A stretch of DNA of 64,000 bases from Aselliscus stoliczkanus (lineage: Eukaryota > Chordata > Mammalia > Chiroptera > Hipposideridae): assembly GCA_033961575.1 (NCBI GenBank), contig CM066734.1:83784501-83848500 (forward strand), given 5' to 3'. Shown here piece after piece: positions 14,336 to 26,273 of this stretch (its first letter is position 1; the number at the start of each line of letters is the position of its first letter). The notes beneath the pieces are model-generated. The model had not been told where the DNA came from. It ran no database searches and worked only from the letters and a program-made list of their open reading frames with translations. Position numbers and translations under genes: made by a program.

Positions 14336-14882
14336 AAATTGTGGAAGTTTTAACAACTGTGGTGTCGACCCACAAACTTGTATTTCATAATGAAGGAGGG
14401 AAATGAATACTTAAAATGATAATTATGTAAACTAGTTGGTGATTGCACATTAATAACTTAAAGAAACAAATAGTTATTTCTCTTTATACTTTGATTTGAG
14501 AGCTAAGACTACCAGATGGTGGACTTTGCGAGGAGAAAATAAAATCCAGAAGTCCTCATTTAACCCACTGAAGGGAATTTACATATGAACTTGTCATGCT
14601 CAGTATGAGTTGTTCATTATGATAACTATTTCTATTAAAGAAAATTTTTTTGGTACCCTGCAGGGTGGCCACAGTGGGATGCTTCCCAGACCAAAAATAA
14701 AAGGGCATAGTCACAGATTGACTTTTGGTTTAATGAACCAAATGTTCAATTAATTTACTTTAGGTCCATTTCAGATGCCATTATAATTTCTGCCTCCTCT
14801 GAAATCCAGTACATTTATGTATGTACTGTTTGTTTGGCAATCTGACTTTTTTATTATTATTATTTTTTAATGAGATCATTTA

Positions 14883-15115
14883 TTAGAGTGTGGTGGCTAA
14901 GAAATGGGCTTGAAAATAATATAACTGTGTTTGAGGCCATATCATTTATTAGTTGAGGAAGTTCCTTAGCCTCTTTATACTCAGTTTTCTTATCTGCAAT
15001 ATAAGAGTAAATGAGAGAGGAACCACAGTAGATATTGCATAGGCTTCAGTGAAATAAGTAATGTAGTAAATGGAAAGAATGTAACACAATACCTGGTACA
15101 GTATAACCATTCATT
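14883..15115 (+). repeat. MIR
   Basis: gaggaagttccttagcctct, tcagttttcttatctgcaat and acaatacctggtacagtata follow MIR order. Confidence 0.65.
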
Positions 15116-17277
15116 GCTTACTACATGCTTACTGATGGCATTTTCCTATTGTTATATGTTATCTTCCCATTTATAAGCTCCTTGACAACAGGGAAATTAT
15201 CTTAAAAATATTTTGTGTTCTTTCAACAAACACTATAGTATATTGCATCCACTAAAAATTATTAAGTATTAATTACCTAATGAAAGAGTGTAAAACTATA
15301 CTTCCTTATTGCTAAGCCTCAGGGTTTCCATTTTGTCACACCATGTCATTTTCCTACTTGCACTTAAAAAAGAGGCAGAGTTCTTAAAACAAGCAGAGAA
15401 AAATTTATTGTGAGAAATGTGGCAGAATATATGTTATTCAGTTTTTACTTCATTGTTTTACTTATTCTTTTACCCATTCTTTTTTCACTTTGCACTGGGT
15501 AGGTGCCAAGAATAGTTGAAACAAGGGATGAACCAGATGATTTTCTTAGTAAAGGTACAAAGACAAAGGACAGGAATGAATACCACACAAAGTAGTAGAT
15601 ATTAAATGTCTTAATAGAAGAGCTGATTAAGTTTTGTGGTTCCTAGGGCAGGAGGGATTGCATCTAGCAGAGGAAAATAGCTTACCAGAAGTGTTTATTC
15701 TTTTATTATATTTGTAGCTTACTCAACATTGAATGGAGACTGTGTTTTGCTTACTGTACAGCTAATGCAAAGATGGATTAAGGGGAAGGGTAGAATAAGG
15801 ACAGTTTTCAAAACTTACAGAGTTCTTAAGTTTTCTTTTGCGGATGGTTACATTTTCATGTACTTGAAGATGTCCAAGGTTTATGAAGCCATATCTAATT
15901 TATTACTGTCAAAGTGACTATTAGGGGCACGGTACTATGTCTGTCTTTGAGGAAGGTACATAAAATATAGACTTGTCTTCCAGGACCTTGGTGATCTAGT
16001 TGGAGGGAAAAGTCACATCTACCATAGTGCTCATGAGAAAGCTGTATATTTGTTGTTACTGTTTGTGTTTGCAGACACAAAGTGTTTTTATGGTTTGAAT
16101 GAAGGAGAGAGTCACATTTCTGTGAATGGTTAGTATATCATTTTGGAAAAGGTAATCTTTTCAACTGGGCCTTCGCAGTTGAGTCAGTTAGATAAAGAGG
16201 GGAGAAAAGAATAACCTATTGAGGAAAAATGAAAAAGATCTGAAAATGAGCAGGTATGTTCTGTCATAAGACACTTCTGAGTTGCTGTGGGAGACAAAGC
16301 CGGACGCAAATTGGGGCCAGAATGATATGAAAGGCAAATTGAGAGTAGACTGTCCTCTAGTCAGGCATGGGCAGAGAGGATTCATCTCACACGCCATCTC
16401 TGATTGATGGATAGTGGTTGCTGTGAGGCCAACATGTTCAGGCTCAGCAGGAATCAATGTGATGATGTGTAAGTGATGTCTGCTGTGGGTGCTGGTAGTG
16501 GGAGTGGTATGGGCAGCATTCCTGCCACGTATCTGCCTTTCCTTTTGTTGGTAGCAGGGACTGGGGAACCCTGGGATTTTCCAAGCCCTGCACACCATCC
16601 CGTTGTTATCCTGCAGGTAGACACTGGTCAAAGATAACCACACTGATGTAGGACCCTCCAGGAAATTCTACAGCTACTCAAAAAAACCCAAAACATGTTC
16701 TAACCAGAGAACAGGATAAAAAAAGAAAAAAAATCAAGGCAGATGAGAGGTATTAACTTGGCTTTGATCTACAGGTCTTCTATTCTGACAAATGTGATTA
16801 GATAAATTTGGCAGTTTCTCTCCTTCATTCCCTTCCTTCCTGTCACCATCTCTCATTTTTCTCCAGCTTCTCTTTTGTGATGAAACTAGGTTAGTTATTA
16901 CTTGGAATCATAATCTGTTCATCTGTAATGCAAGTTGATTTTCTGATGCTCTTCCACCCCCGCCCCCAGGCATTAAAATGAGGCAAAACTGTTTCATTAT
17001 TTTCCTCTTGTTCTTTTATAGGCTGTTTCCCAGAATATAGGTAATCTTTGTGTCTCATTACTAAAGGTACCTAATTCAGTGAAGCAACATATGCAGAACT
17101 GTTGGATTTTTTTCTTTCCTGCCTTATATATTTTCAATGTATAGGGGCTATGAAGGCCAATATGGGTGAGGGCTTTCTTTCTTAGAAGCTAGGCAGGTTT
17201 TGCTAGTAAGAACCAGCAATTTTTAAACTGATTTAAGCCTTGTATTTTAGCGATTATAATGATCATCATCATCCTGC

Positions 17278-17380
17278 TTTTTAGGTGAGGAATTTGAGAC
17301 ACAGAGCAATTAATTAATTTGTGTTAGGTCACATGACACATAAGTAGCAGAGTTTGGATTCAAACCCTGGCAGTTTGGCT
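17278..17380 (-). repeat. MIR fragment
   Basis: ttaggtgaggaatttgagac and gttaggtcacatgacacata match antisense MIR. Confidence 0.6.
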
Positions 17381-17394
17381 CCAAGAGTCTATAC

Positions 17395-17483
17395 ATTTTT
17401 TTTTTAAATTTTTTTATAGGGACCCAAACTGGGGCCACTGGTTTCCCAAGCCAGTGCTTAACCACCGCGCCACTCGGCCGGCC
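17395..17483 (-). mobile_element. Rhin-1-like SINE, internally deleted
   Basis: Target duplication ccaagagtctatac (17381-17394 and 17484-17497). The tRNA head is intact, but the gagggcagtgtcactggccc tail segment is missing. Confidence 0.88.
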
Positions 17484-18639
17484 CCAAGAGTCTATACTTT
17501 TAATGTCAATGCAATGCTGTGTCTCATATTTGGCTCATTTAACCATTTGATCGAAAGTTATGGGAAAAAAATGAATTCTTGACGTACTTCATTAGGGAGA
17601 TTCTCACTCTGTGTATCTTAGGTTAAGAATGATGTTAGAAATTGGGAGGGGTATTTGCTGGCCACAGACGATGCCCCTCTCAGAAATCGACATTTACAAT
17701 ACAATTGCTATGGGCTCCTACTTCTAATTCCTGGAGAAGCTTGGGGGAGCAAGTGAGGAGAGAAACATAAAAGAGTAGCAAGCTAGCTTATGGCAACATG
17801 GTGTTGGAATTTTATCCCAAATGGATTGTTATACTGGTTGTCAGAGGCTGTATTTAATAAGTAAGAGAACTTATGAAAGGTGCTTAGACAATAGTGCCTA
17901 GAGAGGAAGACACAGAGGTAATGTTTCATCCTTCTTCCATTCCATTTTGCAGAAGTCGCAGCTGAGTTCTGTCTGATAAGCAGTGAGTCGTGTTATCCTA
18001 ACTTGAGAATGCCAGACGAGAGTAATGCTCCGTGGATTAGAACCAGCAGAGATGTGTGCAGTCTGTATAGGAGATTCGGTTATTTAAGTAGGAGAAACAT
18101 TTATTCACCCCCGTTACCGGTGGGGATATACCCACATCACATGTTTCAGAAATGGACCAAATGTTGATTCTCTAAGTGTAGGCTCTTCCCTTCAAAAAGC
18201 TAGTTCTAATTCAGGAATCTTTGATGTTGAATGTTGATGAAAATCAATCAAATTTGAGATTGTCAGTTTCAGAACCACTATGATCAATAACTAACAACAT
18301 TTTTAGTAGTGTGAACACTATACTCCTTAGAAGCATTATCCAGATTCCAAATTCTGCCTATCATGTCTAACCCTCCCATCATTTTTTTTTTCATGCCTTT
18401 TCTGATCCTCTAAAATAATTAAACATCCTATTTCTTGACTGGAAAGGCATTGTAAATGTTTTTGCGCAAAGTCCTGAAACTTTAGATTTTTTACCTCTCA
18501 GATATGAGAAATTTCAAATCCATTTTTTTCTAATTATAGAAGTGAAACATTGTATCCTGAATTAATATGTATTTAATTACCTTATTTTAATATTTTGCAA
18601 ACACAGTTCACAGATACTTTTGTTTGTTGGTTTATGTAC

Positions 18640-18835
18640 TAATTCCTTTTTACACTTTACTAATAAATTGATTAATTAGTTAATATGTTTCCCTTCCTAG
18701 CGTGTAAACTTGATAACAACATGGATCTTTTTGTCAAAGTTCTTTGCTTTATCTTCAGAGCCTGAAGCAAAGCCTATTTAGAGCATAGACAGTACTCAAT
18801 AAATATTGCTGAATGAATATATGAATGAATTGGGC
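18640..18835 (+). repeat. L2 LINE 3' end (probable)
   Basis: Ends gacagtactcaataaatatt gctgaatgaa, the usual L2/MIR type terminus. Confidence 0.45.
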
Positions 18836-19981
18836 ACACATCGGAATTGATAGGAAAATGAAAGGAAGAAAATAGAAGCCCTAGAAGTAAACATTTAAAA
18901 GATACAAGCAGTCCTTGCTTTGAATGGTAGGTCAGGACCAAAAATAACTATGCAAGCTGAAATTATGCAAACCAATCCTAATAATCAATGGGAAAAGTTA
19001 CTATTGTTCTTTGACCTTTAAAAAATTTTGCCAAATCATTAAAACCGTTCTTGCCGTTGGCTGTAAAGACGTTGGGAAATGAAAAACTATAGTAAAACTA
19101 ATATTTATTTAGTATACTGTAATACATTAGAGACATTAAGATTAAAGAGACAGATTTTTTTTTTTTTTTGTAAAAACTTCATCAGAAGTAGTTTGAAAGG
19201 TACTTGTCTTCTTGCTATTGTACAACGAATGAAATGGAGGGAACATCTTTTCTATGCCCAAATTGTCATAGTCCTCTGTAAATTTGGATTAGCTTCCAAC
19301 ATTTTATTCTTTGTGCTTTCCACGTCAAGAAATGTCTCTGAGATTTCCTTTAATGTGTAGTTTTGTTGTTTTTTTCCCCCAAGCAGCATTTCTTCTGGGA
19401 TATTGCTATCATTTTGGTACACCACTTGCCTTATTTATGTTAATGAACATCTTCACTAAACTCCTCCACTCTGTATCTAGTCTCTCAAATGGCCAATGGC
19501 AGTGTTTGCTACATCGCCATGATCAAGTAGGGCTTGCAGAACTCCATTTACATTTGACTACAGATTTCACTTCCAGTGTCATCACTTTTTGTTTCTGTAC
19601 TGTACTTTAATCTTTCTTGGTTGCAACTGCTTTGTAATTATCCATGTCATGAATTTATCATGGGGAGATGAGAAAACAACACAACTACAGTTTGCTGTCT
19701 GTACACGAACTGGATAACAAATGTGTAATGATCAATTACTGACAAACTTTGAAAGACGCATTGTGATAGGTCACTGATCATGATGCACATGTTATTTACA
19801 TAGTAATTGTGGACTAAAGACGTAGCAGTGAAGTCTGTACTTTATGCAATTCCTCACAGTTAATATACCATGCTAACTAAAATTTATACTGTGTTGTTAG
19901 AGGACTAGTGTTATTTAACGAAACTGAGGTAACTGAAATTCACACATATTGGAAACAAGCAAACCAAGCCCATGATTCTAG

Positions 19982-19983
<2 letters not shown>

Positions 19984-20019
<36 letters not shown>
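19984..20019. repeat. (GT)18 microsatellite
   Basis: Pure GT dinucleotide run. Confidence 0.98.
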
Positions 20020-20021
<2 letters not shown>

Positions 20022-20029
20022 TTTTTTCT

Positions 20030-20600
20030 TTACTGGAGTGGAATCACTTTATGCATATGATTTTGCAATTTTATTTAATACTATATAGTATATGTCAAAA
20101 CCAATAATCTTGACTTCATGTTTTATGACTACATGGTATTTTATTGAATAGTTATACTGTAGTTTATTTAACCAGTCCTCCTTTTTGGACATTCAGGATT
20201 TTTCTGTTTTTCTCAGTTATAAGCAATGCTTCAGTGGTCACCTCTTATAGCTGAGTCTTTGAGATAATGACTATTATTTATTTGAAATGAATGTCCTGTG
20301 ATAGAATTGCTGGCTCACAGGATACATATACTTTTAAAACATTTCTATATCCTTCAAAATTTCAGGGAGATGTTCCCATTTAGGCTCCTACCAGTGACAA
20401 TAAATTTTCTAAATTCTTGCTGATATTGGACATTATCATTCTTTTTAATTTTGGCATTTTCGTAGATAAAACAATAGATAAAATAAGATTATTTTAATAG
20501 TTTTGATTACTAGTTAGGTTGAATATTTTTCATGGGCTAACTTGTAGTAAATATATTTTTATCTATGGAATTTTATTCTTGTCCTGAATTATAGTAGTTA
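20030..20600 (-). repeat. Old L1M/HAL1-type LINE fragment, antisense
   Basis: Reads like the antisense L1 3' region: gaattgctggctcacaggat, aaatttcagggagatgttcc, gattactagttaggttgaat. Confidence 0.65.
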
Positions 20601-20669
20601 TCAGATGGTGGGGATTTTCTTCTTTTTTAGGTAGAGTACATATATTCCTACATATTTATGTGCATATAT

Positions 20670-20731
20670 ACGTATATATATATATATATATACACACATA
20701 CCAGTGTATATATATGTGTACCTGGATGGTA

Positions 20732-20785
<54 letters not shown>
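20670..20785. repeat. (TA)n microsatellite
   Basis: Two TA runs separated by a short interruption, the longer one at 20735-20785. It lies about 0.75 kb upstream of the NBCe1-A start codon. Confidence 0.97.
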
Positions 20786-20792
<7 letters not shown>

Positions 20793-21139
20793 CTTAGTTT
20801 TACCTAGGGATTATAAAGAGTATCTGTGGACCTTAGTTTTGTAACATGACTATCAGTTTCCAAATACTATCCTTTTTTTTTTTAAGTAAAAAAAGGGGAA
20901 AATAACCCATGAACTCGAGGACATGCTAGTTAATTTTTCATTACATTATTTTCAGGAGATGGGGTCAAAAGGAGCTAGTAGGGCATTCAATTATGTGCTT
21001 GAGTGTGTTGAAGAAAATTTTTTTCCCTCACGTGTACAATATTTTACTTGGGCTTGTTTTTCAAGTGCGTTGAAGTATGACTAAACATTTTTGGGTACTG
21101 CCATTATGTAAAGAAGAGGTCCCATCTTGTTAAATATTC

Positions 21140-21539
21140 CTTCATCAACTTTGTAGTTAGCCAATTATGGCCAGCGAGGAGCCTGTGAGGGCATTAGGCA
21201 TTGGACAGAGGGAGGGTGGGTAGGAGGCGGACACCTGGGAGAAACTCAGGATTGGGGTGCTCTGTTGCCCCCCTCCCACTGTTGTAGGAAAAGTGATTGG
21301 CTCAAGCTGGTTTCTGTCTAATAATTTTGGATGGGTCAAAAGTGGGAAAGGAGGGAAAGTCCTGTGGTTGGACCTCAGCTCATCTGAGGGCTAAAGGGTC
21401 TTGTCATACACCACACAGATCCGCAGTTTCGTCCTTTTGGAGAGTAGTGGGGCGCTGAGCTACAGTTTGGAACCAGAGGAATAGAGAAGGCTTTGATTTT
21501 TCATCTTTAGACTGGGGCCAAGGGAGGCTCAGCAAGAAG
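21140..21539 (+). promoter_or_regulatory. SLC4A4: Candidate internal promoter and 5' UTR of NBCe1-A
   Basis: Known biology places the kidney-form promoter within the intron just upstream of this exon. The 400 bases here are visibly more GC-rich than their surroundings and carry CCAAT-type boxes: gccaattatgg near 21159, and the inverted form gtgattggctc near 21293. A nuclear-receptor-like half site, gggtcaaaagt, lies near 21333. I see no TATA box at a convincing distance. The transcription start cannot be fixed from sequence alone. Element names are inferred from short matches. Confidence 0.55.
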
Positions 21540-21796
21540 ATGGCCACTGAAAATCTGGATGGGAAGCCCAACAGCTTTGGGGACAGAGGAAGAGCTCAGA
21601 GCTACAGTTTCCTCAGGGTTGTGCAGCCAGTGTTTAATCACAGTATTTTCACTTCTGCAGTCTCTCCCGCCGCAGAGCGCATCCGATTCATCTTGGGCGA
21701 AGAGGATGACAGCCCAGCACCCCCTCAGCTCTTCACCGAACTGGATGAGCTGCTGGCCGTGGATGGGCAGGAGATGGAGTGGAAGGAGACAGCAAG
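21540..21796 (+). CDS. SLC4A4: NBCe1-A first coding exon (residues 1-86)
   Basis: This encodes the start of the kidney-type electrogenic Na+/HCO3- cotransporter. Residues 1-41 are specific to the A form ([10 protein letters not shown]... ending NHSIFTSAV). From residue 42 the sequence is the region common to all forms ([16 protein letters not shown]..., then [10 protein letters not shown] and EMEWKETA). The ATG has a strong Kozak context (A at -3, G at +4), and the frame matches the family from the first residue. Gln29, the site of a known human truncating mutation in proximal renal tubular acidosis, is present (cag at 21624). The exon ends in the middle of Arg86 before a gtgagg donor. In B/C transcripts only 21661-21796 (136 nt) is used. 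Compared with human NBCe1-A as I remember it, about 11 of the first 31 residues differ, while the common part looks identical. Confidence 0.95.
21646..21660 (+). promoter_or_regulatory. SLC4A4: 3' splice site for NBCe1-B/C inside A-form coding sequence
   Basis: The run tattttcacttctgcag is a good pyrimidine tract plus AG. Splicing here joins the upstream B/C exon to tctctcccgcc. The split codon explains the known forms: G|TC gives Val41 in A by read-through, and A|TC would give the Ile that ends the B/C-specific segment. The same bases therefore encode IFTSA in the A form and act as splice signal in the others. Confidence 0.85.
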
Positions 21797-22319
21797 GTGA
21801 GGCATGGCCACTGTGTTCACTACCGACCTGTGGAAACAAGTGTGGGGCAAGAGAGTTGAGTCCGTGAGTGAGCAGCTTTCTCTAACCGTAGCAGTTTGCA
21901 AAACTGATGAGCATGATGTTGGCTGGGTTAAGGAGTAAAACAATTATGTTTCTCCTCTTTTACATTGACATGGATGCAGGAGACCCTTTATTTCACTCCT
22001 GGAGCATTGTTTCATGGATCCGTATTGTTATAATTCTAACCTTAATAAGGAATTAATAGTAAATGTCCATTCCTGTGCTATTTTGTAGTGAAATATTTTA
22101 GAGATAAATGCAAGTACCCAAACAAGATCGCCTAGAGATACATATATCCACAGTCTCCACATGCCATGATATCTTGTGAGGTCATGTCTGATTTATTCCC
22201 CATTCAGTTAGGAGGAGGTTGCAAAGACAGTGACTAGTACCCACAAACTTGCTATTATTACAAATAGAAACTTATCATTTTTGAAATATCCAGTGACAGT
22301 AAATATAAGGTTCACCTGA

Positions 22320-22450
22320 ATTTGGTATTTAGAGACCTGAGTTCAATTTCAGACTGTCACCTGTTAGCTACATAACACTCAGTTTCTCAGAACTTTGATT
22401 TCATCATCAAATAGAGTATACAATATTACCTATTGCATATCATACATATG
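22320..22450 (+). repeat. MIR fragment
   Basis: gacctgagttcaatttcaga, then gttagctacataacactcag, in MIR order; diverged. Confidence 0.5.
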
Positions 22451-23124
22451 CATGCTATATAGAATATGTAATATATATAGATATACAATATATGTCTAGT
22501 TATATCACATTACATGTATGTATATATGGAAATTCTTTGTAAACTTTTAAGCACTATACAAATATCAAGTTTTGTTAATCTCATGATAATAGAACCTTAC
22601 TTTCTTTATATATATATATTTAGTTATATATTCCATACTAAATCTTCTATGATATATAACAATTATGTAAAGACTTTGATATAATGCAGTTATTGACCTC
22701 TCATTGTCATCATTACATGATGATTCAGTGTATTTCACTTTCACAAACAGAACATTATAAAGATATGCGTTTTATAGTCTGTAATTTAATTCAAATCAAT
22801 TAAATTGAACCAATGTTTTTTGACTGATAGTATATGTTGCACACTGTTTTAGATACTGGGGATACAGAAGTGAATATTTTCATTCTTTGCTCTTTTAGGG
22901 CCTCTTTTCATGATACAGTAATAGTCTCTGATTCCCTTTTCAGCACCAATAATCTGGATATTAAAAATATTCTGTGAAGTACACTTTTAGTCTATAAAAC
23001 ATCCTCCAAGAAGGATTTTGAAGCAAAAACTTTTACTAGTATCTTGATTTCATTCTTTCTTTTCCTTTTAACAGAAAAAAAAAATGGAGTGAGAATTACA
23101 GAATTGTACTGGTGCAGCCTAAGT

Positions 23125-23265
23125 TAAGTGTTGGGGAGATTTTGGTCTAGTGTTTGCTTTGTTGCTGACTGGCTATTTATCTTTGGGCAAGTCATGTAGT
23201 CATGTAGTCTCCCTGAGTTTGAGTTTTCTATTCTCTAAAATGAGGATGATATTGGGTTGCATCTT
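23125..23265 (+). repeat. MIR fragment
   Basis: gctgactggctatttatctt tgggcaagtc, then ctctaaaatgaggatgatat. Confidence 0.65.
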
Positions 23266-23308
23266 CTCTAACATCATGCATATCTTACAGCTTTAAAATC
23301 CCACCCCT

Positions 23309-23426
23309 GGGCCGGCCGAGTGGCGCGTTGGTTAAGCGCTGGCTTGGGAAGCCAGTGGCCCTGGTTCGGGTCCCATATATATGAGGGCCAGTGACACTGC
23401 CTTCAAAAAATAAAATAAAATAAAAT
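23309..23426 (+). mobile_element. Rhin-1-like SINE
   Basis: Sense copy: ggccggccgagtggcgcgtt through cagtgacactgccttc with an (AAAAT)n tail. Target duplication aaaatcccacccct on both sides. Confidence 0.93.
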
Positions 23427-24359
23427 AAAATCCCACCCCTGTGTGTATACTGGTGTAGTCAGCTGTGACTAGAAGAGCGACTTTGATTCTTATTTTTATC
23501 TTAAAATTCTGTGTGTATACCAATACAGAGTAGAATTCAGATACAGCATTCTGTTTTTCTTTTAGTCAAATAAAGACTACACTTTATTTTATATGACCCC
23601 TGTCCCAGAAATGTGGACAGATCACAGTTCACTGTACAGGTAATTCAACATTGAAAGAGATGGACAAGGTATTTTCCTTTAAGATTCTTAAAGAGTAAGA
23701 TAGTCTTGAATACTTTACCATCCTTAAAGACTTTATTTCCTTGTGAATGTGTGTGTCCTTTGGGTAATGTCATTAGTCCCTGAGAGACTGTACTGCTGGG
23801 GAAGAAGTGTGGTGGGAGTACGCCATGTGTGGGGGCGGGGGGAAGCTGTGCAGGAAGAAACATACGTACAAATAGTCTACACTCTATAACTTCTCCTATA
23901 TAGGACTTACCACAATTACTATTAATTAATTAGGCATACATGTGATATTACTGTTTTCATTTTATCTCCCTCACTACACTAATTCCTCTGAAGATAGGGA
24001 GCACCATGTCTGTCTTTCACTATAGTATTACCAGTGTCTTGCTGTGCCTGGGTACATGATAGGTGCTGAATAATATTTTTTGCATGAGATTAGTTGAGAA
24101 CTGATTGCCTTAGAAAAAATTGTTCTACATATAATACTTTCTTAGAAATATTACTTGACCAAATTTGGAGTTCTGTAATAATCCTCGTTTCTGATTGACG
24201 GACAGCTGAATGACAGACTCAAGGTACACTACATCATTGGTCATGCTCAGAAGAGGACCTATATTTGATATTTCAAACTAATTCATCATTATGCTTATGC
24301 CATCTGCATTTAGTTCTCTAGCCCAGACTTCTTGCTTTAGTTGATAGAAAACAAACAAT

Positions 24360-25290
24360 TGGATGGCTAACAGGCATCTCCAGATAACATGTCCAGAACT
24401 GAACTTCTGATTTACTCACATCATGATAATATTCCTCCTACATAGTTCCCTCCCCAGCACTATGAGTAACTCCATTTTTCTAGTTGCTCAAGTCAGAAAC
24501 TTTGGAGTTTTTCTTGACTCTTGTGTTTGCGTACACCCCTTACTTGATCTACTGGCAAATCCTATCTATTTTACCCTCAAAGATGTATTCAGAATCTCAC
24601 TATATCTCACGTTCAGTATCACCACTACCCTGGTCCAAGCCAGTACTTTCTCTCACCTAGATTACTGCAAATGCTTTTAATTAGTCCACCCCTCTGCTTC
24701 TATCCTCGCCTCCCTCGTGAACTGTCCACTGTGATCTCTGACCTTGTCTACTTCTGTACCTCTTGTTCGCTCTGCCTCAGCCTCACTGGCCAGTCATGTG
24801 CCAGGAACTTGGCACTTCTGTCTGAAATGCTCTTCCTGCCACATCCCCACAGTTTCCTGCATGGATCATTTTTTTTTTTTTTACCCCCTTCAGGTTTTTA
24901 TTCAAATATGACCTTCGCAGTGACTGCCCTTTCTAAAATGGAAATCTTCTCCCAACACTCCCTATCCCCTATCCTCCATTATTTATGTTCTTAGCTCTTA
25001 ACCAGCATTTAGCATATTGCACATCTAATCCTTTCTTCCCATTAAAATAAAAACCCCGTCCATAAAGGCAGGGATTTTTGTCTATTCTTTTTTTTTTTTT
25101 TTTTTGAGGGAAGTGTCACTGGCCTCACATGTGGGACCGAACCGGGGCCTCTGGCATCCCAAAACCAGCGCTTAACCACCGCATCACTCGGCCCGATGAA
25201 GGCAGGGATTTTTGGTTGTTTTGTTCACTACTGTAGCCCTAGTGCCTATAAGTACCTGGTACACAATCCATAATCAAGAAATTGTTTTAA
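24360..25290 (+). repeat. L2 LINE fragment (interrupted by a SINE)
   Basis: Long L2 stretch: cttggagtttttcttgactc, cctggtccaagccagtactt, gaaatgctcttcctgccaca, aaaggcagggatttttgtct, ending gtgcctataagtacctggta. The SINE at 25081-25198 sits in it. Confidence 0.75.
25081..25198 (-). mobile_element. Rhin-1-like SINE within L2
   Basis: Target duplication aaggcagggatttttg (ends 25080; repeated 25199-25214). Slightly diverged head. Confidence 0.9.
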
Positions 25291-26246
25291 TAGAATAAAT
25301 GGGGAAATAGAACCTTGATTCGTAGTTTGTTGCTCCACTTAAATCCTGCTGGGAGGTTTGGAGGTGATTGTGCCTCCAGAAATGATTCAGATTTTGAGTA
25401 AATTTTACTTCCAGCAACATACTCTGCTTCAGAATGTTTTGCAGTAATTTTTGACTGACATTTATGATGTCCAGTTTCCAGACATGATAGAGATTCCCCC
25501 CGCCACCCCCCATAGAAAGCTTTGAATACCAGACTAATAAAAGTGTAGTGCTTAGAAGGGATTTGTTTTACATATGAAAAATGCAGCATGAATATTTTTC
25601 TGGCTAACTTATAAAATTGAGAAATTTTTGCCTTTTTTGTGAAAACCCCAATTAACAGACTATTTTATTCCATAGAGAACTAGCCTGTCAGACTTATCTA
25701 GCTTAATATAGTTTGTACTGTAAGCCCATACTCCCACAGAACGATCCTGCCTCTTTAAAATCTCTCCCTTTTAATGTGCAATATCTTTTGGTTGACTGAT
25801 GATTTAATTTCACCAGGAATACCCTACATTGGATGTTAGCATTACTGCAGTTTCAGTCCTACTCCAGGAGTTCAGATTTGCTCTGTGTCTCAAAAAATAA
25901 GGAGAATGGTTTCAGTAGTAGGAAAAATACCCCCATTTAGGTCTTGGAAAGCACAGTAGTCATGTAAAATTATGAACAATGGAAACCTTTATTTATGTGA
26001 ATTTTGAAGTACAGCCAACTCTAACCCCTCTTTTTTCACTTCTTTTCCCTGGTCCTCCCTTTGCTAAAAGTTAGAACTTTGAATTTTCACTGGTTCTGCC
26101 AACACAGAGCACAAGCTGAAGACTATGCAAAGGGTAGAATGATCAGACCTGAGAAGTATATATGGTCAGTGGAAGGCAGAGGACACCCTGTTTTAAAGAG
26201 TAATCCTAAGTACTAAGGACTGCTAAGTACTCCTAAGTACTAAGTA

Positions 26247-26273
26247 CTAATGACCTAAGTGTTAGGTCATTAG
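26247..26273. repeat. Perfect 12-bp hairpin
   Basis: ctaatgacctaa / gtg / ttaggtcattag, with four upstream copies of taagtac at 26207, 26224, 26234 and 26241. Confidence 0.9.

Larger units (their letters stand above)
1..21139 (+). other. SLC4A4: Intron upstream of the internal NBCe1-A promoter
   Basis: For the B/C transcripts this is intron. It holds L1, MIR, L2 and SINE insertions listed separately. No frame matches the basic N-terminal segment of NBCe1-B. The longest open frame (151 codons, minus strand, 16188-16643) has no recognisable domain. Roughly 3.9-5.7 kb, 6.0-11.8 kb and 13.0-14.2 kb show neither gene nor a repeat I can name. Confidence 0.8.

Noticed and set aside
16188..16643. 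151-codon minus-strand open frame, the longest in the window
   Set aside because: No recognisable domain, no splice or promoter context, and the DNA looks like old intronic sequence.
19079..19610. Two overlapping frames of 93 and 99 codons
   Set aside because: Composition is intronic, there is no domain, and they may lie in an unnamed old repeat.
21507..21943. Minus-strand and alternate-frame open frames over the NBCe1-A exon
   Set aside because: Shadows of the real exon; the + frame from 21540 matches the family residue by residue.
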